In this document: positions 23,922 to 33,141 of the stretch, one piece after another
Position numbering within the stretch: position 1 is the first letter of the stretch
How the letters are laid out: every line of letters begins with the position of its first letter
Assembly: GCF_035627495.1 (NCBI RefSeq)
Contig: NZ_DASPLO010000175.1
Location: 29,962-93,961, forward strand
DNA from: Methylocaldum sp035627495
Lineage (GTDB): Bacteria > Pseudomonadota > Gammaproteobacteria > Methylococcales > Methylococcaceae
Direction: 5' to 3'
DNA: 64,000 nt
Made by a program: the position numbers and the translations under genes
Notes under the pieces: model-generated
What the model saw: the letters and a program-made list of their open reading frames with translations, nothing else
What the model was told of the DNA's origin: nothing
The model's database searches: none

Positions 23922-25610
23922 TCAAGCTCCCTTTTTCGCAGCCGTATCGGGATACTCCACGATGATCTTGCGGAACATCCCGGTTTCCATGTGATAGACC
24001 AGGTGGCAATGAAACGCCCATTCGCCCGGCGCATCGGCCGGCACGTCGACATGCACGGTCTCGCCCGGCTTGACGTTGACGACGTGTTTGCGCGGGTTGA
24101 ACGGCCCCTTGCCGTTATCGAGGTCCTGCCACATGCCGTGCAGATGAAGCGGATGGTTCATCATGGTCTCGTTGATATAGGTAAAACGCACCCTCTCGCC
24201 GTATTTCAGGCGAATCGGCTCGGCCTCGGAGTACTTCTTGCCGTTGATGGACCAGATGTAGCGGTTCATCGTACCCGTGAGGCGGAGAACAATTTCCCGA
24301 TCGGGCTCGCGCCAGTCCGCGTGTTTCGTCGCGCTTTTGAGATCGGCATAGGTGAGCACCCGATGAGCCGTGCCGGCGGGTTCCTCGCCGTGGTCCGCCA
24401 TGGCATGCCCCTCGTGACCGGCATGGGGAGACATCGAGTGATTCATCTCCGGCATTGAAGCATGGTCCATGCCCGCCATATCATGACCTTCATGGCCGTT
24501 CGCTCCGGTTTCCTCTTCCGGCGAATGGTTCATGGCCGCGGAACCGTGATTCATCCCGTGGGCCGCGCCCATCTCGGCCAAAGTCACCAGCGGGCGCGGC
24601 CGGAGCGCCGGAACCTCCGCCCTCATGCCGCGGCGCGGCGCCAGGGTCGCGCCGGCATAGCCGCTGCGGTCCATGGCTTCCGCGAAAACGGCGTAGGCTC
24701 GGTTTTCGCGGGGCTCGACCAGCACATCGTAGGTTTCCGCGACGGCAATACGAAACTCGTCCACCTCGACCGGCTCCACGTTTTGTCCATCCGCCTGGAT
24801 GACCCGCATTTTGAGCCCCGGTATCTTCACATCGAAATGGGTCATCGCCGCCCCATTGATGAAACGCAGACGGATGCGCTCGCCCGGTTTGAACAGAGCC
24901 GTCCAGTTAGCTTCGGGACTTTGGCCGTTGACCAAGAAGGTGTAGGTATAGCCGGTGACATCGGCGATATCGGTCGGGTCCATCCGCATCTCGCCCCAGG
25001 CCAGTCGGTCGGCCATGGTTTCCTTGACCCCCTTGCCCGACAGATCCCGAAAGAAATCGAATACGGTGCGCTTTTGGAAGTTGTAGTAGTCGCTCTGTTT
25101 TTTCAGCTTCGAAAGCACCCGGTGCGGGTTCTCGTCCGACCAGTCGGACAGGATCACCGTATAGTCGCGATCGTAAGTCTGGATTTCGCCCTTCGCGGGC
25201 TCGATGATGATCGCGCCCATCAGCCCCAGTTGTTCCTGCATCGCCGAATGGCCGTGATACCAGTAGGTCCCGCTCTGGCCGAGCTTGAAACGGTAGGTGA
25301 AGGTTTCGCCGGGCGGAATGCCGGGAAAGCTGATGCCGGGGACGCCGTCCATGTCATAAGGCAGCACGATGCCATGCCAGTGGATCGAGGTCGGCTCGCC
25401 CAATCGGTTGGTCACGCGCAAGGTGACTTCCTCGCCCTCCCGCCAACGCAGCGTGGGCGCCGGCATGGAGCCGTTGACCACGAGGCTGGTACGCTCCCGG
25501 CCGGTCAGATTCACCGCCTTCTTGCCGACGACCAGGTCGTAGGTCCCGGCCTGGGCCGACAGCGCGGACAGGAGGGCGAAGCAAAATGCGGCGACCTGGC
25601 GTTTTTTCAC
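23922..25610 (-). CDS. copA: Periplasmic multicopper oxidase CopA
   Basis: A 562-residue multicopper oxidase of the PcoA/CopA group. All four copper motifs are visible: SIHWHG and GTYWYHGHS near the N-terminus, HPLHLHGMW and AFHCHLVYHMETGM at the C-terminus. A Met/His-rich insert of about 75 residues (MNHG, MNHS, GHDMAGMDH repeats) before the third domain binds Cu(I). The signal is KKRQVAAFCFALLSALSAQA; the expected twin-arginine motif is not clear. GTG at 25610 is chosen because GAGGAG lies just before it; upstream in-frame ATGs give a poorer signal. It oxidises Cu(I) in the periplasm, paired with CopB. Confidence 0.92.
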   Translation of the reverse strand: MKKRQVAAFCFALLSALSAQAGTYDLVVGKKAVNLTGRERTSLVVNGSMPAPTLRWREGEEVTLRVTNRLGEPTSIHWHGIVLPYDMDGVPGISFPGIPPGETFTYRFKLGQSGTYWYHGHSAMQEQLGLMGAIIIEPAKGEIQTYDRDYTVILSDWSDENPHRVLSKLKKQSDYYNFQKRTVFDFFRDLSGKGVKETMADRLAWGEMRMDPTDIADVTGYTYTFLVNGQSPEANWTALFKPGERIRLRFINGAAMTHFDVKIPGLKMRVIQADGQNVEPVEVDEFRIAVAETYDVLVEPRENRAYAVFAEAMDRSGYAGATLAPRRGMRAEVPALRPRPLVTLAEMGAAHGMNHGSAAMNHSPEEETGANGHEGHDMAGMDHASMPEMNHSMSPHAGHEGHAMADHGEEPAGTAHRVLTYADLKSATKHADWREPDREIVLRLTGTMNRYIWSINGKKYSEAEPIRLKYGERVRFTYINETMMNHPLHLHGMWQDLDNGKGPFNPRKHVVNVKPGETVHVDVPADAPGEWAFHCHLVYHMETGMFRKIIVEYPDTAAKKGA

Positions 25611-26036
25611 GGACTTTCTTCTCCTCAGCAAAGGCAGGATGAGAGGCCGGAGATGAGGCAACATGGGATCGGGCGATGGTCTTGGAAAAGCCGGAAACAA
25701 TTAAGAGAGCAAAAATTCATGGTTTTCAGCCCTCTTGCCGTGAAGACCTATCTTTACCTGGAAATAGCGTCAAAGGAAATAGGCTTGAATCGAAGCGGCG
25801 GTGGGGCGGGCATCGCCATTCGAAGCGTCATAAGCGGGTGTGTTGCTCGAACGGCGGCGGCTACCGGGGACGCCCGGGCAATACAGAAACTTTAGGAGGC
25901 ATTCGGCAGTCACACAGTCACATCGACCTGGGGGAAAGCGGCGTCCGCAAGGCAGGCCGTTCCCGTTATGGCATATCGTCGTTCCACTGCTCTCTCCGGA
26001 ACGATTGAGCAAATCAAGCAAACGGAGGAAGGAATC
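25611..26036. other. Intergenic region upstream of copA
   Basis: About 425 bases with promoters for divergent genes. The open frames crossing it (25968 onward) lack start signals until the GTG at 26037. I see no recognised operator, repeat or RNA gene. Confidence 0.5.
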
Positions 26037-26750
26037 GTGAGCCTGTTTACGGAAATCGTTCAACGCCTGGCCGGCAGCGACTCGGATTCCGCCCAGCGCC
26101 AAACCCAGACTCTCGCCGAAAGTCTGTTGGATATGCTGCAAGACGAGAATACCGGCGGGATCGAAGGGATCAGAAGTCGGGCTCAGCGGCAGGGGCTCGG
26201 TGATATCGTTTCATCGTGGATCGGAACGGGACGGAATCGTTCCATCACATCGGATCAGGTGGCCGATATTCTGGGCAGGGAGCGGGTCGAGACGCTTTCG
26301 CAACGGGCCGGCATTTCGGCCAGCCAGGGTGCGAACGTGCTCTCTCAATTTCTGCCGGAACTGCTCGACAAGCTGACGCCGGAAGGCCGTGTTCCGGACA
26401 AGAGCCAAATGTCAACCATGGGCAAAGCCCTCCTGGGCGGCCTGGGTGCCGCACTGGCGGCCGGCGCCGCCGCCAAGTTCTTTGGCAAGGGGGACAAAGA
26501 AGAGCCGGGAAGCCAGAAAACTTCGGCGCCATCCGCTGCTGCTCCGATGGGTAGCGCGGAAAGCACCGCAACGGCCGACCCTTCGTCAGCGGGCGCCTCC
26601 TACACCGTGGTTTCCGGCGACACCCTCTCGAAGATCGCCCGGCGTTATTACGGCAATACCAGCCAGTGGCCCCGCATCTTCGAGGCCAACCGCGACGTCC
26701 TGAAGGACCCCGATCGGATTTATCCGGGCCAGGTACTGCGGATTCCATAA
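26037..26750 (+). CDS. YidB/DUF937 protein with C-terminal LysM domain
   Basis: The GTG at 26037 follows a strong SD (ACGGAGGAAGG). Residues 1-125 match the DUF937/YidB family (SDQVADILGRERVETLSQRAGIS, ANVLSQFLPELLDKLTPEGRVP). A short Ala/Gly-rich helix GGLGAALAAGAAAKFFG follows, then a Ser/Ala linker and a complete LysM module at the end (YTVVSGDTLSKIARRYYGN to YPGQVLRIP), which binds peptidoglycan-type glycans. There is no signal peptide, as in YgaU/KbpA-like proteins, so its place in the cell is unclear. The DUF937 plus LysM combination in one protein is of interest. Confidence 0.85.
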   Translation: MSLFTEIVQRLAGSDSDSAQRQTQTLAESLLDMLQDENTGGIEGIRSRAQRQGLGDIVSSWIGTGRNRSITSDQVADILGRERVETLSQRAGISASQGANVLSQFLPELLDKLTPEGRVPDKSQMSTMGKALLGGLGAALAAGAAAKFFGKGDKEEPGSQKTSAPSAAAPMGSAESTATADPSSAGASYTVVSGDTLSKIARRYYGNTSQWPRIFEANRDVLKDPDRIYPGQVLRIP

Positions 26751-27038
26751 GGCTCGGGATGTCCGACGACATCCGCACTGCGTTGCAAACCGAGGATTAG
26801 AAATTTCAGGTCAAATTGGACGAAACATTTACCCTAGGCCGGAGTATCGGCTCCCAGGTGCCACAATCGGGATAAATCACCAAGGCTCCGTTGTCGGCTC
26901 GATACCTCTGCAGGCGCCCGAGGGTGCACCCAACATCCTGCCGGCGCTGCTCTATGCGCAGGCTAAGCCGGGAACAGCGTGGCGCCGATTAAGATCGGTT
27001 CGATATCCGACAAGACATGGATTCAAGGAGGTAAACCC

Positions 27039-27449
27039 ATGCGAGTCAAGCGTTTGATAATCAAAGGAATGGTGCTGTTGGCGACCCTGCTCCCCATGTC
27101 CTACGCCTCGGCGGTTATGGAGGAGGATTTTCTGGTTCGAAACGCCGAAGACCTGATCGATCTTTGCACAACGCCCCGCGACGATCCGCTCAATGTCGCC
27201 GCCGTGCATTTTTGCACCGGTTATCTGGTGGGCGCCTACCACTATCACGACTCCTTGTATTCCGGGCCCGACAGTCAACCCTTGGTGTGTCCTCCCGATC
27301 CGAAGCCGACCCGCCAGCAGGCGATCAGCGAGTTCGTATCCTGGGCACAAGCTCACCCGGAATACGGCAACGAACGGCCGGTGGATGTGATGTTCAGATT
27401 CATGGCCGAAAAATGGCCCTGCAAAAAAACGGCCCGGCCCAGCGATTGA
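27039..27449 (+). CDS. Rap1a/Tai-family periplasmic protein
   Basis: ATG at 27039 has a near-perfect SD (AAGGAGG). A signal peptide (KRLIIKGMVLLATLLPMSYASA) precedes a 110-residue domain with the Rap1a/Tai pattern: LIDLCTTP, AVHFCTGYLVGAYHYHDSL, VCPPDPKPTRQQA, the WAQAHPEYGNERPVDVMFRFMAEKWPC ending is shared too. Rap1a and Tai4 proteins are immunity proteins against type VI secretion amidase effectors, but most genomic members have no known toxin partner. No T6SS or amidase gene is near, so it may be an orphan immunity gene or a member with another job. Four conserved cysteines probably form disulfides. Confidence 0.78.
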   Translation: MRVKRLIIKGMVLLATLLPMSYASAVMEEDFLVRNAEDLIDLCTTPRDDPLNVAAVHFCTGYLVGAYHYHDSLYSGPDSQPLVCPPDPKPTRQQAISEFVSWAQAHPEYGNERPVDVMFRFMAEKWPCKKTARPSD

Positions 27450-27474
27450 TCCACGGACAAGAGAGATGGCAGTT

Positions 27475-27762
27475 ATGAAATCGCGAATTTTCTCGGGTCT
27501 TTTGGGCGCAGCCTTGGTATCGGGGTGCGCCGGCATGTCTCCTAGCGAGCAGCGGATGCTGAGCGGTACCGTCGGCACGACCGGGGCCGGCGCGGCAATC
27601 GGCGCCATCGCCGGGAACGCCGGGCTAGGCGCGGCGATCGGTGCGGGTGCGGGCCTGGTGGGCAGTTTTCTGTACGACCAGCACAAGCAGGTCGAGGAGC
27701 GCGCCTATCGGCAGGGTTATCAGCAAGGCCGTCAGCAGCAGCGGCCGCCGATCTATCCTTAA
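27475..27762 (+). CDS. Small glycine-zipper lipoprotein
   Basis: The 95-residue protein starting at ATG 27475 has a lipoprotein signal (KSRIFSGLLGAALVSGC, lipobox VSGC) and a glycine-zipper membrane hairpin (GTTGAGAAIGAIAGNAGLG followed by AAIGAGAGLVGSF), then a Gln/Arg/Tyr-rich tail (YRQGYQQGRQQQR). It belongs with the OmpA-like/YMGG zipper lipoproteins of the outer membrane. An upstream ATG at 27466 is possible. It follows the Rap1a-like gene by 25 bases and is probably in the same operon. Confidence 0.8.
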   Translation: MKSRIFSGLLGAALVSGCAGMSPSEQRMLSGTVGTTGAGAAIGAIAGNAGLGAAIGAGAGLVGSFLYDQHKQVEERAYRQGYQQGRQQQRPPIYP

Positions 27763-27767
27763 CGGGC

Positions 27768-28952
27768 TCAAAACAAATATCCCGCCAGCATTTTCAAGAG
27801 ATCCCCGACAGGGATTTCGATGGCCAGAACCGGAACCATCGGCAAGGCCGCCGCCGCGAGAAGTGTGAGTACGGTCTGCCTGCCGATGGGTGCCAGCTGA
27901 ATGGCGCTCACGGTCTCGTGCATGGAACGCACGTCCGCGACGGGGCCGAGTTCCGGAGCGTTGAGCAAGGCGTCGTCGCGGATCGTTTCCCCGCGGACCC
28001 AGCGCCGGTCGACCAACCGTCCGTGCCGTCCCGCCAAGGCGCCGTAATCGAGCAGGGCTTTGCGCCGCAGGCGTTTCAATTTTCCGGTGAGCACCAGCAG
28101 CGGGCTTAAACACAGGAACAGTACGACCATGACGTAAAGCGCCATGGGCATTCTCAAGGACTCGACACGCATGTCATGGTAAAGGACGCTGTGTGCGAAG
28201 TGGGAGGCCAGCACGATGGATACGCCCAGCACGAATGGAATGAAAATCTGCGGGGCGATGCTCAGGAAACCCAGGCCGCCGGCTCGGTCCGGATGAACCG
28301 GAACGAGTTCGAGATCCAGCTTGGAAATCCGCCGCAACAGAATCCCGAAAACCACGATACGCCATGTCCATAATCCTAATAGGAGGCTGAAAATCGGGCG
28401 CAGCACCAGGAGATACCACCACCCGGCAAAGATGAGCCCGACCCGGCCGGCATCCCGGTCGATGGCCCAGGACGCCTCATGCAGTCGCTCGAACTGTTGT
28501 AGAGGATAAATCACGTTCGCCGCCACGAGGGCGACGAGGATGGCGAAGACCGACCAGGAATTCAGCAGGCGGTCGGCGATATTCAAAGCCGCTTGGAACC
28601 TTGGCAGCGAAGATTCGCCGACCAGTCCTGAGACGACAAAATGGCGAATCAGCAATTCGAGTCGCAAAAGGGCGCTGTCGCCGAGGATGAAAAGCGGTAT
28701 CGCAATGAGGGAGCGGGAATGGATGGCGAAGTGAAGGAGCAGGGGTTCGTCGGCTATGCCACCGAATGCTCGGCCCGCGATCAAGGCCGCGATGATGATG
28801 GGCAGCCAACACAACAGCGCGAAGAACAGCGCACGCCGCTTTACGCCCAAATCACGGGGCGGCGCCAAGCCGACCGCCCGTTGCAAGCGAAAGAACGGGT
28901 CCTTGCCCACGAAAAAATGGCCGATGCCGGTTTCCGCTTTCTGTTGATCCAT
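27768..28952 (-). CDS. Multi-pass membrane protein of unknown function
   Basis: A 394-residue inner-membrane protein with about seven predicted helices (for example ALFFALLCWLPIIIAALIAG, FAILVALVAANVIYPL, WYLLVLRPIFSLLLGLWTW, FIPFVLGVSIVLASHFAH, LYVMVVLFLCLSPLLVLTG and VLTLLAAAALPMVPVLAIEI). Conserved-looking polar features are HPDRAGGLGFLS and the soluble loop LLDYGALAGRHGRLVDRRW. I do not recognise a named family. It converges on the zipper lipoprotein gene with six bases between the stops. No substrate can be inferred. Confidence 0.8.
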   Translation of the reverse strand: MDQQKAETGIGHFFVGKDPFFRLQRAVGLAPPRDLGVKRRALFFALLCWLPIIIAALIAGRAFGGIADEPLLLHFAIHSRSLIAIPLFILGDSALLRLELLIRHFVVSGLVGESSLPRFQAALNIADRLLNSWSVFAILVALVAANVIYPLQQFERLHEASWAIDRDAGRVGLIFAGWWYLLVLRPIFSLLLGLWTWRIVVFGILLRRISKLDLELVPVHPDRAGGLGFLSIAPQIFIPFVLGVSIVLASHFAHSVLYHDMRVESLRMPMALYVMVVLFLCLSPLLVLTGKLKRLRRKALLDYGALAGRHGRLVDRRWVRGETIRDDALLNAPELGPVADVRSMHETVSAIQLAPIGRQTVLTLLAAAALPMVPVLAIEIPVGDLLKMLAGYLF

Positions 28953-29141
28953 TCATACCGTCCTTTGGCGCCGTCGGTGAATTCCTTAACGAGAACTACG
29001 GTATCACATTGACCTCAAAATGTTTTCATTAGATGCTGTGAGTTAGCGGTCAAAACATGATCTAAGAAGTGACCGCTCGTCCTGCTTTCAAGCAGAAACG
29101 GAAATCAGCTCGTTTTGGAAAAAACTTTGGAGGGACTGATC

Positions 29142-29894
29142 ATGTGGTCGATTTATCGTCGTTGTACCGCGGAGTTTATCGGAACGTTCTGGCTGGTTTT
29201 CGGCGGCTGCGGCAGCGCCGTTCTTGCCGCCGCCTTCCCGAACGTCGGAATCGGTTTGCTCGGCGTATCTCTGGCATTCGGTTTGACCGTGCTGACGATG
29301 GCCTATGCCGTGGGCCATATTTCCGGCGGCCATTTCAATCCGGCGGTGTCCGTCGGTCTTTGGGCCGGCGGCCGTATACCGGCGTCGGATTTGGCGCCTT
29401 ACATTGTGTCTCAGGTTTTCGGTGCGATCCTGGGTGCCGGCGTGTTGTATCTGATCGCTAGCGGAAAGGCTGGATTCGACGTCGCCGCGGGATTTGCCGC
29501 CAACGGCTACGGCGCGCATTCTCCCGGAGAATATTCCATGAGCGCGGGCTTTTTAACCGAGGTCGTGATGACCTTCATGTTCCTCATGATCATATTGGGA
29601 GTCACCGATTCGCGCGCTCCGCAGGGTTTCGCACCCTTGGCCATCGGCTTGGGTCTTACCCTGATTCACCTGGTGAGCATACCGGTGACCAATACCTCGG
29701 TGAACCCGGCCCGAAGCACCGGACCCGCACTGTTCGTGGGAGATTGGGCGCTCGTCCAGCTCTGGCTCTTTTGGGTCGCTCCCATAATCGGAGCGATTCT
29801 CGCCGGCCTGGTCCACCGCTTGCTGTCGGCGACTATCCGCCGCGAAGATTGGCAGGCAGCCGCCGCAACCCGGGGACCGAAGACGATTCCGTAG
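29142..29894 (+). CDS. aqpZ: Aquaporin Z-type water channel
   Basis: Two NPA motifs (HFNPAVS and SVNPARS) and six helices place it in the MIP family. The selectivity filter is of water type: the Arg follows the second NPA and a His lies in the fifth helix (TLIHLVSIPVTN), as in E. coli AqpZ, rather than the glycerol-channel residues. It lets water cross the inner membrane during osmotic change. ATG at 29142 has GGAGGG seven bases upstream; the earlier TTG is unneeded. The gene converges on the porin gene. Confidence 0.92.
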   Translation: MWSIYRRCTAEFIGTFWLVFGGCGSAVLAAAFPNVGIGLLGVSLAFGLTVLTMAYAVGHISGGHFNPAVSVGLWAGGRIPASDLAPYIVSQVFGAILGAGVLYLIASGKAGFDVAAGFAANGYGAHSPGEYSMSAGFLTEVVMTFMFLMIILGVTDSRAPQGFAPLAIGLGLTLIHLVSIPVTNTSVNPARSTGPALFVGDWALVQLWLFWVAPIIGAILAGLVHRLLSATIRREDWQAAAATRGPKTIP

Positions 29895-29952
29895 TCCGGT
29901 TAGCGCAAAGCAGAGTTGCATACCCCCGCTCCGAAAGGAGATTAAGTCGAGA

Positions 29953-31177
29953 TCAGAAGCGGACGACGACATCCGTGGCGAACATGAGCTGCGTCGTCCG
30001 CGCTCCGGCGCTAAAGGCTTTGGCGTCATCGGCCCAGTCATAGCGGACCTCCGGGCGGATCGCGAGCCATTTCACGGGCTTCCAGTTCAAGCCGGCGGTG
30101 ACCTCGTAATAGCTGGAACCGATCCCGATAGGCGCGCTTCCGGGACGGTCGTTGAAGCGGAAACGCACGCCGTCCTGGTCCCGGATCCACTCGGCGCGCA
30201 ATCCGAAAGCCAGGCTGTCGGTAAGATCATAGAACATCCAGCTCTGGATTCCGTACCACGAGGTGTCCTTGCCGCCGCGCGCCGGATCGCTGAACTGAAC
30301 GCCGTAGGTGTGCTGCAGGGTGTAGTGAAAGTACTCCGCAGGGGAATGCTCGAGCCTCACCGTGTAACGGGTCCGGTTGTCGAGGTCCGAGTTGAAATCG
30401 CCGGTGACCACCGCCACCAAGGCCTCGGTGGCTTTATCGTCGCTGGTCCAGCTGAATTGACCTAGGAAGTTCCAAACTTCCATGTCGTCGGTGAAGTTGT
30501 CCCAGCCCATGACGCCTCCGCCCGTTACTTCGAAGTTGTCGTTGATCGGATAGCCGAAGAGCACGCCCGTGTGGGTGAATGGCCCGTCCCAGGTCCAGCT
30601 CATGCTGTGGGAATAGAAGAAATTGTCGGAGGCCATGACCGACTCATAGTGGGTAAGCCCATAAAAATGGCCGATCCTGGCCGTAATCCCGTTGCCGTAC
30701 GGCGCGTAAATTTCCGCGTAGAGCTGCGGTAAAGCGATGTTGTAAAAACGCGAGGTGCCATTGGTGATGATGTCGTTATCCCAGCCGCGTGCCTGCGCAA
30801 TGAAGGCGTCGGTGCCGTAGAGAAAGTCGAAGCGCCCTCCGAAATCCCAGTGATCGGCTTGTTTGTCGACCTCCCGCGCCAGATAGAGATAGATTTGATT
30901 GATCTGCGGCTCGGCGTCCCGATCGTTGAGTCCCACCGGGCCGTTGAAATTGTCGGGCGAACCGTTGAAGTTGGTGCTGATGCCCGCGTTAAGCCATCCT
31001 CCAATCTTCAATCCCAAGTCCCTCATAAACTGGAGTTTTTCTACGGTCGGAAAAGCGGCGTCCCAGGCTGTTTCGGTCTCGCCGAGATCCTTGGCGCTGG
31101 TGCCGCTGGCGCCCAAAAGAAGGCCCCCCCATGTGTCCCATGATCCGAAGAACTCGACCGCCATGTTCGGTTTTCAT
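29953..31177 (-). CDS. Outer-membrane beta-barrel porin, signal peptide out of frame
   Basis: The 400-residue body is a beta-barrel of the putative porin (BBP2/PF07642) type: GGWLNAGISTNFNGSPDNFN, QINQIYLYLAREVDK, WDFGGRFDFLYGTD, then alternating strands to the terminal FATDVVVRF with the C-terminal Phe. The open frame (start 31164) has no signal peptide. The real start appears to be ATG at 31177, with GGAGGCAGCG before it, in another frame. Removing one base from the run of seven G (C7 at 31124-31130 on this strand) joins that start to a signal-like stretch VLRIMGHMGGLLLGASGTSA. So the gene is frameshifted here, switched off by slippage, or has a sequencing error. Confidence 0.75.
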
Positions 31178-31243
31178 CGCTGCCTCCAATAGTCCATTTG
31201 AGAAAGATCGCACCGATAAGGCTATCACCAACACTCGGAATGC

Positions 31244-32466
31244 TTAAGGACTTGTCTCCAAGGTCTCTTCCTCCAGTTTTCTGCGAATCGGCCGGTAATC
31301 CCGTGTAGCTTCTCCAGTCACAGGAAAGAATCCCGGCGGCCCCTTCAGCCAGCGATAGCCATAGTGGGCCAGTTTGTAACCGGTGTCGAACAAGACGTTC
31401 ATCACGGTGTTGTCGAACTCGTCGGCACGGTTCGCGGTATCCATTTCATCCGAAATCAAGGCCAGGTTGAAATCCAATCCGTCCCGCCGGGCTATCACGA
31501 AAATGCGGTAGAGATCGCCGACCCCCTGCGCCTTGATCAGGGAAGAGACCGAGCGCGGGGCAGTGGCGCGCATCACCGGCCTAACGGTATGCCAATTGGG
31601 TTTGGCCTGGGTGTTCCGGATCACGTACACACGGGGTTTTCGGCGCAGATGCTCAAAGCCGAGGTCTTTGGCGCCCGCCGGCTTCGACCGTCAGATACAC
31701 GGGCGGGAATGCCACCGGCACGGCGGCGGACGCGATCATGATCTTGCGGAACAATTCGGGCGCGTCGGGGTGCCCGGAGGCGGCGATGGCGCCCATGTTC
31801 CAAACCACCGGGCGCTGGGCGTCGAGGGCGGTCGTGCCGATATACAGCCGCCGACCCTTAGCATGCTCGGCGGCGATGGCCTTGAGCATCTGCTCGTCAA
31901 CATAGTCCGTGGTGAGCTTGGCGAGCGGGTCGCTAAAACTGATGGCGTCGGTCTGCAGCATGCCGAAGAAGGCTTTCAGCTTGAAGATCTCCTTGGAGCT
32001 GATGGTCGTGTAAACCTTTTTCAGCTTGTTGTCGTAGGCGGGCCCCCAGGAACGCGAAGGGGGCGGTGAGCGCCCCGGTGCTGACGCCGGTGACCAGCTT
32101 GAAACTGGGGCGATTCCCCGCCGCGGTCCACCCGCACAAGAGGCCCGCGCCAAAGGCGCCGTCGCCCCCGCCGCCCGAGATTGCCAGGATGCTGACGGTA
32201 TCGCCCGCTTTGAACAGACCGCTCCGCTCTTCCTGACGAACGGATTCGATAAAATCTTTCTGGAATACCGGGCTGAACTCGTCGCCCCAGGCCCTCACCC
32301 CCGGCATGCCCGGCATCTCAACCTGAGCCTCGACCTGCGCCGGTGGCGGGAAATGCGGCCGGAGACCGGCGCAACCGGCCAGCGCGGGGCCAATAAGCAA
32401 AAACAACAGCCAACCGATATATCGACCCGCCGCTGCCTGCGCGTTCATGAACTTAACCGATTCCAC
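31244..32466 (-). pseudogene. Patatin-like phospholipase lipoprotein, broken
   Basis: The N-terminal frame (GTG at 32466 after GGAGGG) has a lipoprotein signal (WLLFLLIGPALAGC) and the patatin oxyanion and nucleophile motifs SGGGGDGAFGAG and GVSTGAL. At the run of five C at 32043-32047 the frame shifts by one base, and the sense continues in another frame (PAYDNKLKKVYTTISSKE, then MIASAAVPVAFPPVYLTVEAGG). Near 31630-31690 a second break joins AGG to KDLGFEHLRRKPRVYVIRNT. The expected stretch with the catalytic Asp (DGG) between these is missing. The third part runs to the stop at 31244. Two lesions including loss of the catalytic Asp make an active enzyme unlikely. Confidence 0.85.
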
Positions 32467-32740
32467 GGTTGCCCTCCTGTATTCATCCGCTTCCCGTGTT
32501 TATCCCGCCGATCTTTGATACTTCTTATCAAGCCGCGGAGTCTGTCGGAGTTCGGAAGCAGTGGCTCGCCATCGGTCGCCAATTCCATAAACAGTGCGTC
32601 GGCGTTGCCCAGGTCGAAGGAATCCCGTTGCCAACATCATTTGAAGTTGCCGCCGTAGTGGAACCAGGAACCGTCCGATGTTGTGCGTCTTCAAATGTGA
32701 CCATATTTCTTCTCCCGGATTCGAATGAATGAGTACGGAC

Positions 32741-32942
32741 TCACCGCGCTTTGACGAACGCATAAGGGACCGGCGCCGGCCCGGCATTGAGAGCCAGCAA
32801 TTCGGCGATTTCCTCCGATGAAAATCCCAGCACCTTGGCCCGGCGTACGCGCCGCTTTTTTCAGAAGGCCCGCGCGCTCATAAAAGCGCACCGCGTCGAT
32901 GCTAATCCTAGCCTTAGCCGCCGCTTTCCCGATGGTGGGCAT
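32741..32942 (-). pseudogene. MerR-family regulator with internal deletion
   Basis: ATG at 32942 with GAGGAGG upstream opens a MerR-type helix-turn-helix (IGKAAAKARISIDAVRFYERAGLL). After KKAART the next recognisable part, AKVLGFSSEEIAELLALN, is in another frame, and the usual GYRxY wing between them is missing. The rest of the effector region is only about 15 residues. A frameshifting deletion has removed most of the protein, so it is not functional. It lies beside the damaged patatin gene at the left edge of the metal-resistance region, of which it may have been a regulator. Confidence 0.8.
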
Positions 32943-33141
32943 AAACACCCTCCTCTTCAGTGAATGCGCCGATAGCGTAAACCCTGGAACCCCGTCCAGA
33001 ATCAAGCCTCTGTCGCGGGATTCACAGGTTTTCGGGGATACTGTTGACGAGACTGGGGGTTTAGTCCCGCTGTGGGAAAGGCTTCCGGCCGCCTCATCGG
33101 TAAAAGATCGTATTGTGCATGTCCGCTAACGGCTTAGTCTT

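Noticed and set aside
24462..25895. Long open frame on the plus strand opposite copA
   Set aside because: It is a shadow of the copA gene; copA motifs are complete and the plus-strand product has no recognisable domain.
32469..32732. Plus-strand frame between the patatin and MerR remnants
   Set aside because: No ribosome site or family motif; it crosses debris of the damaged MerR gene.
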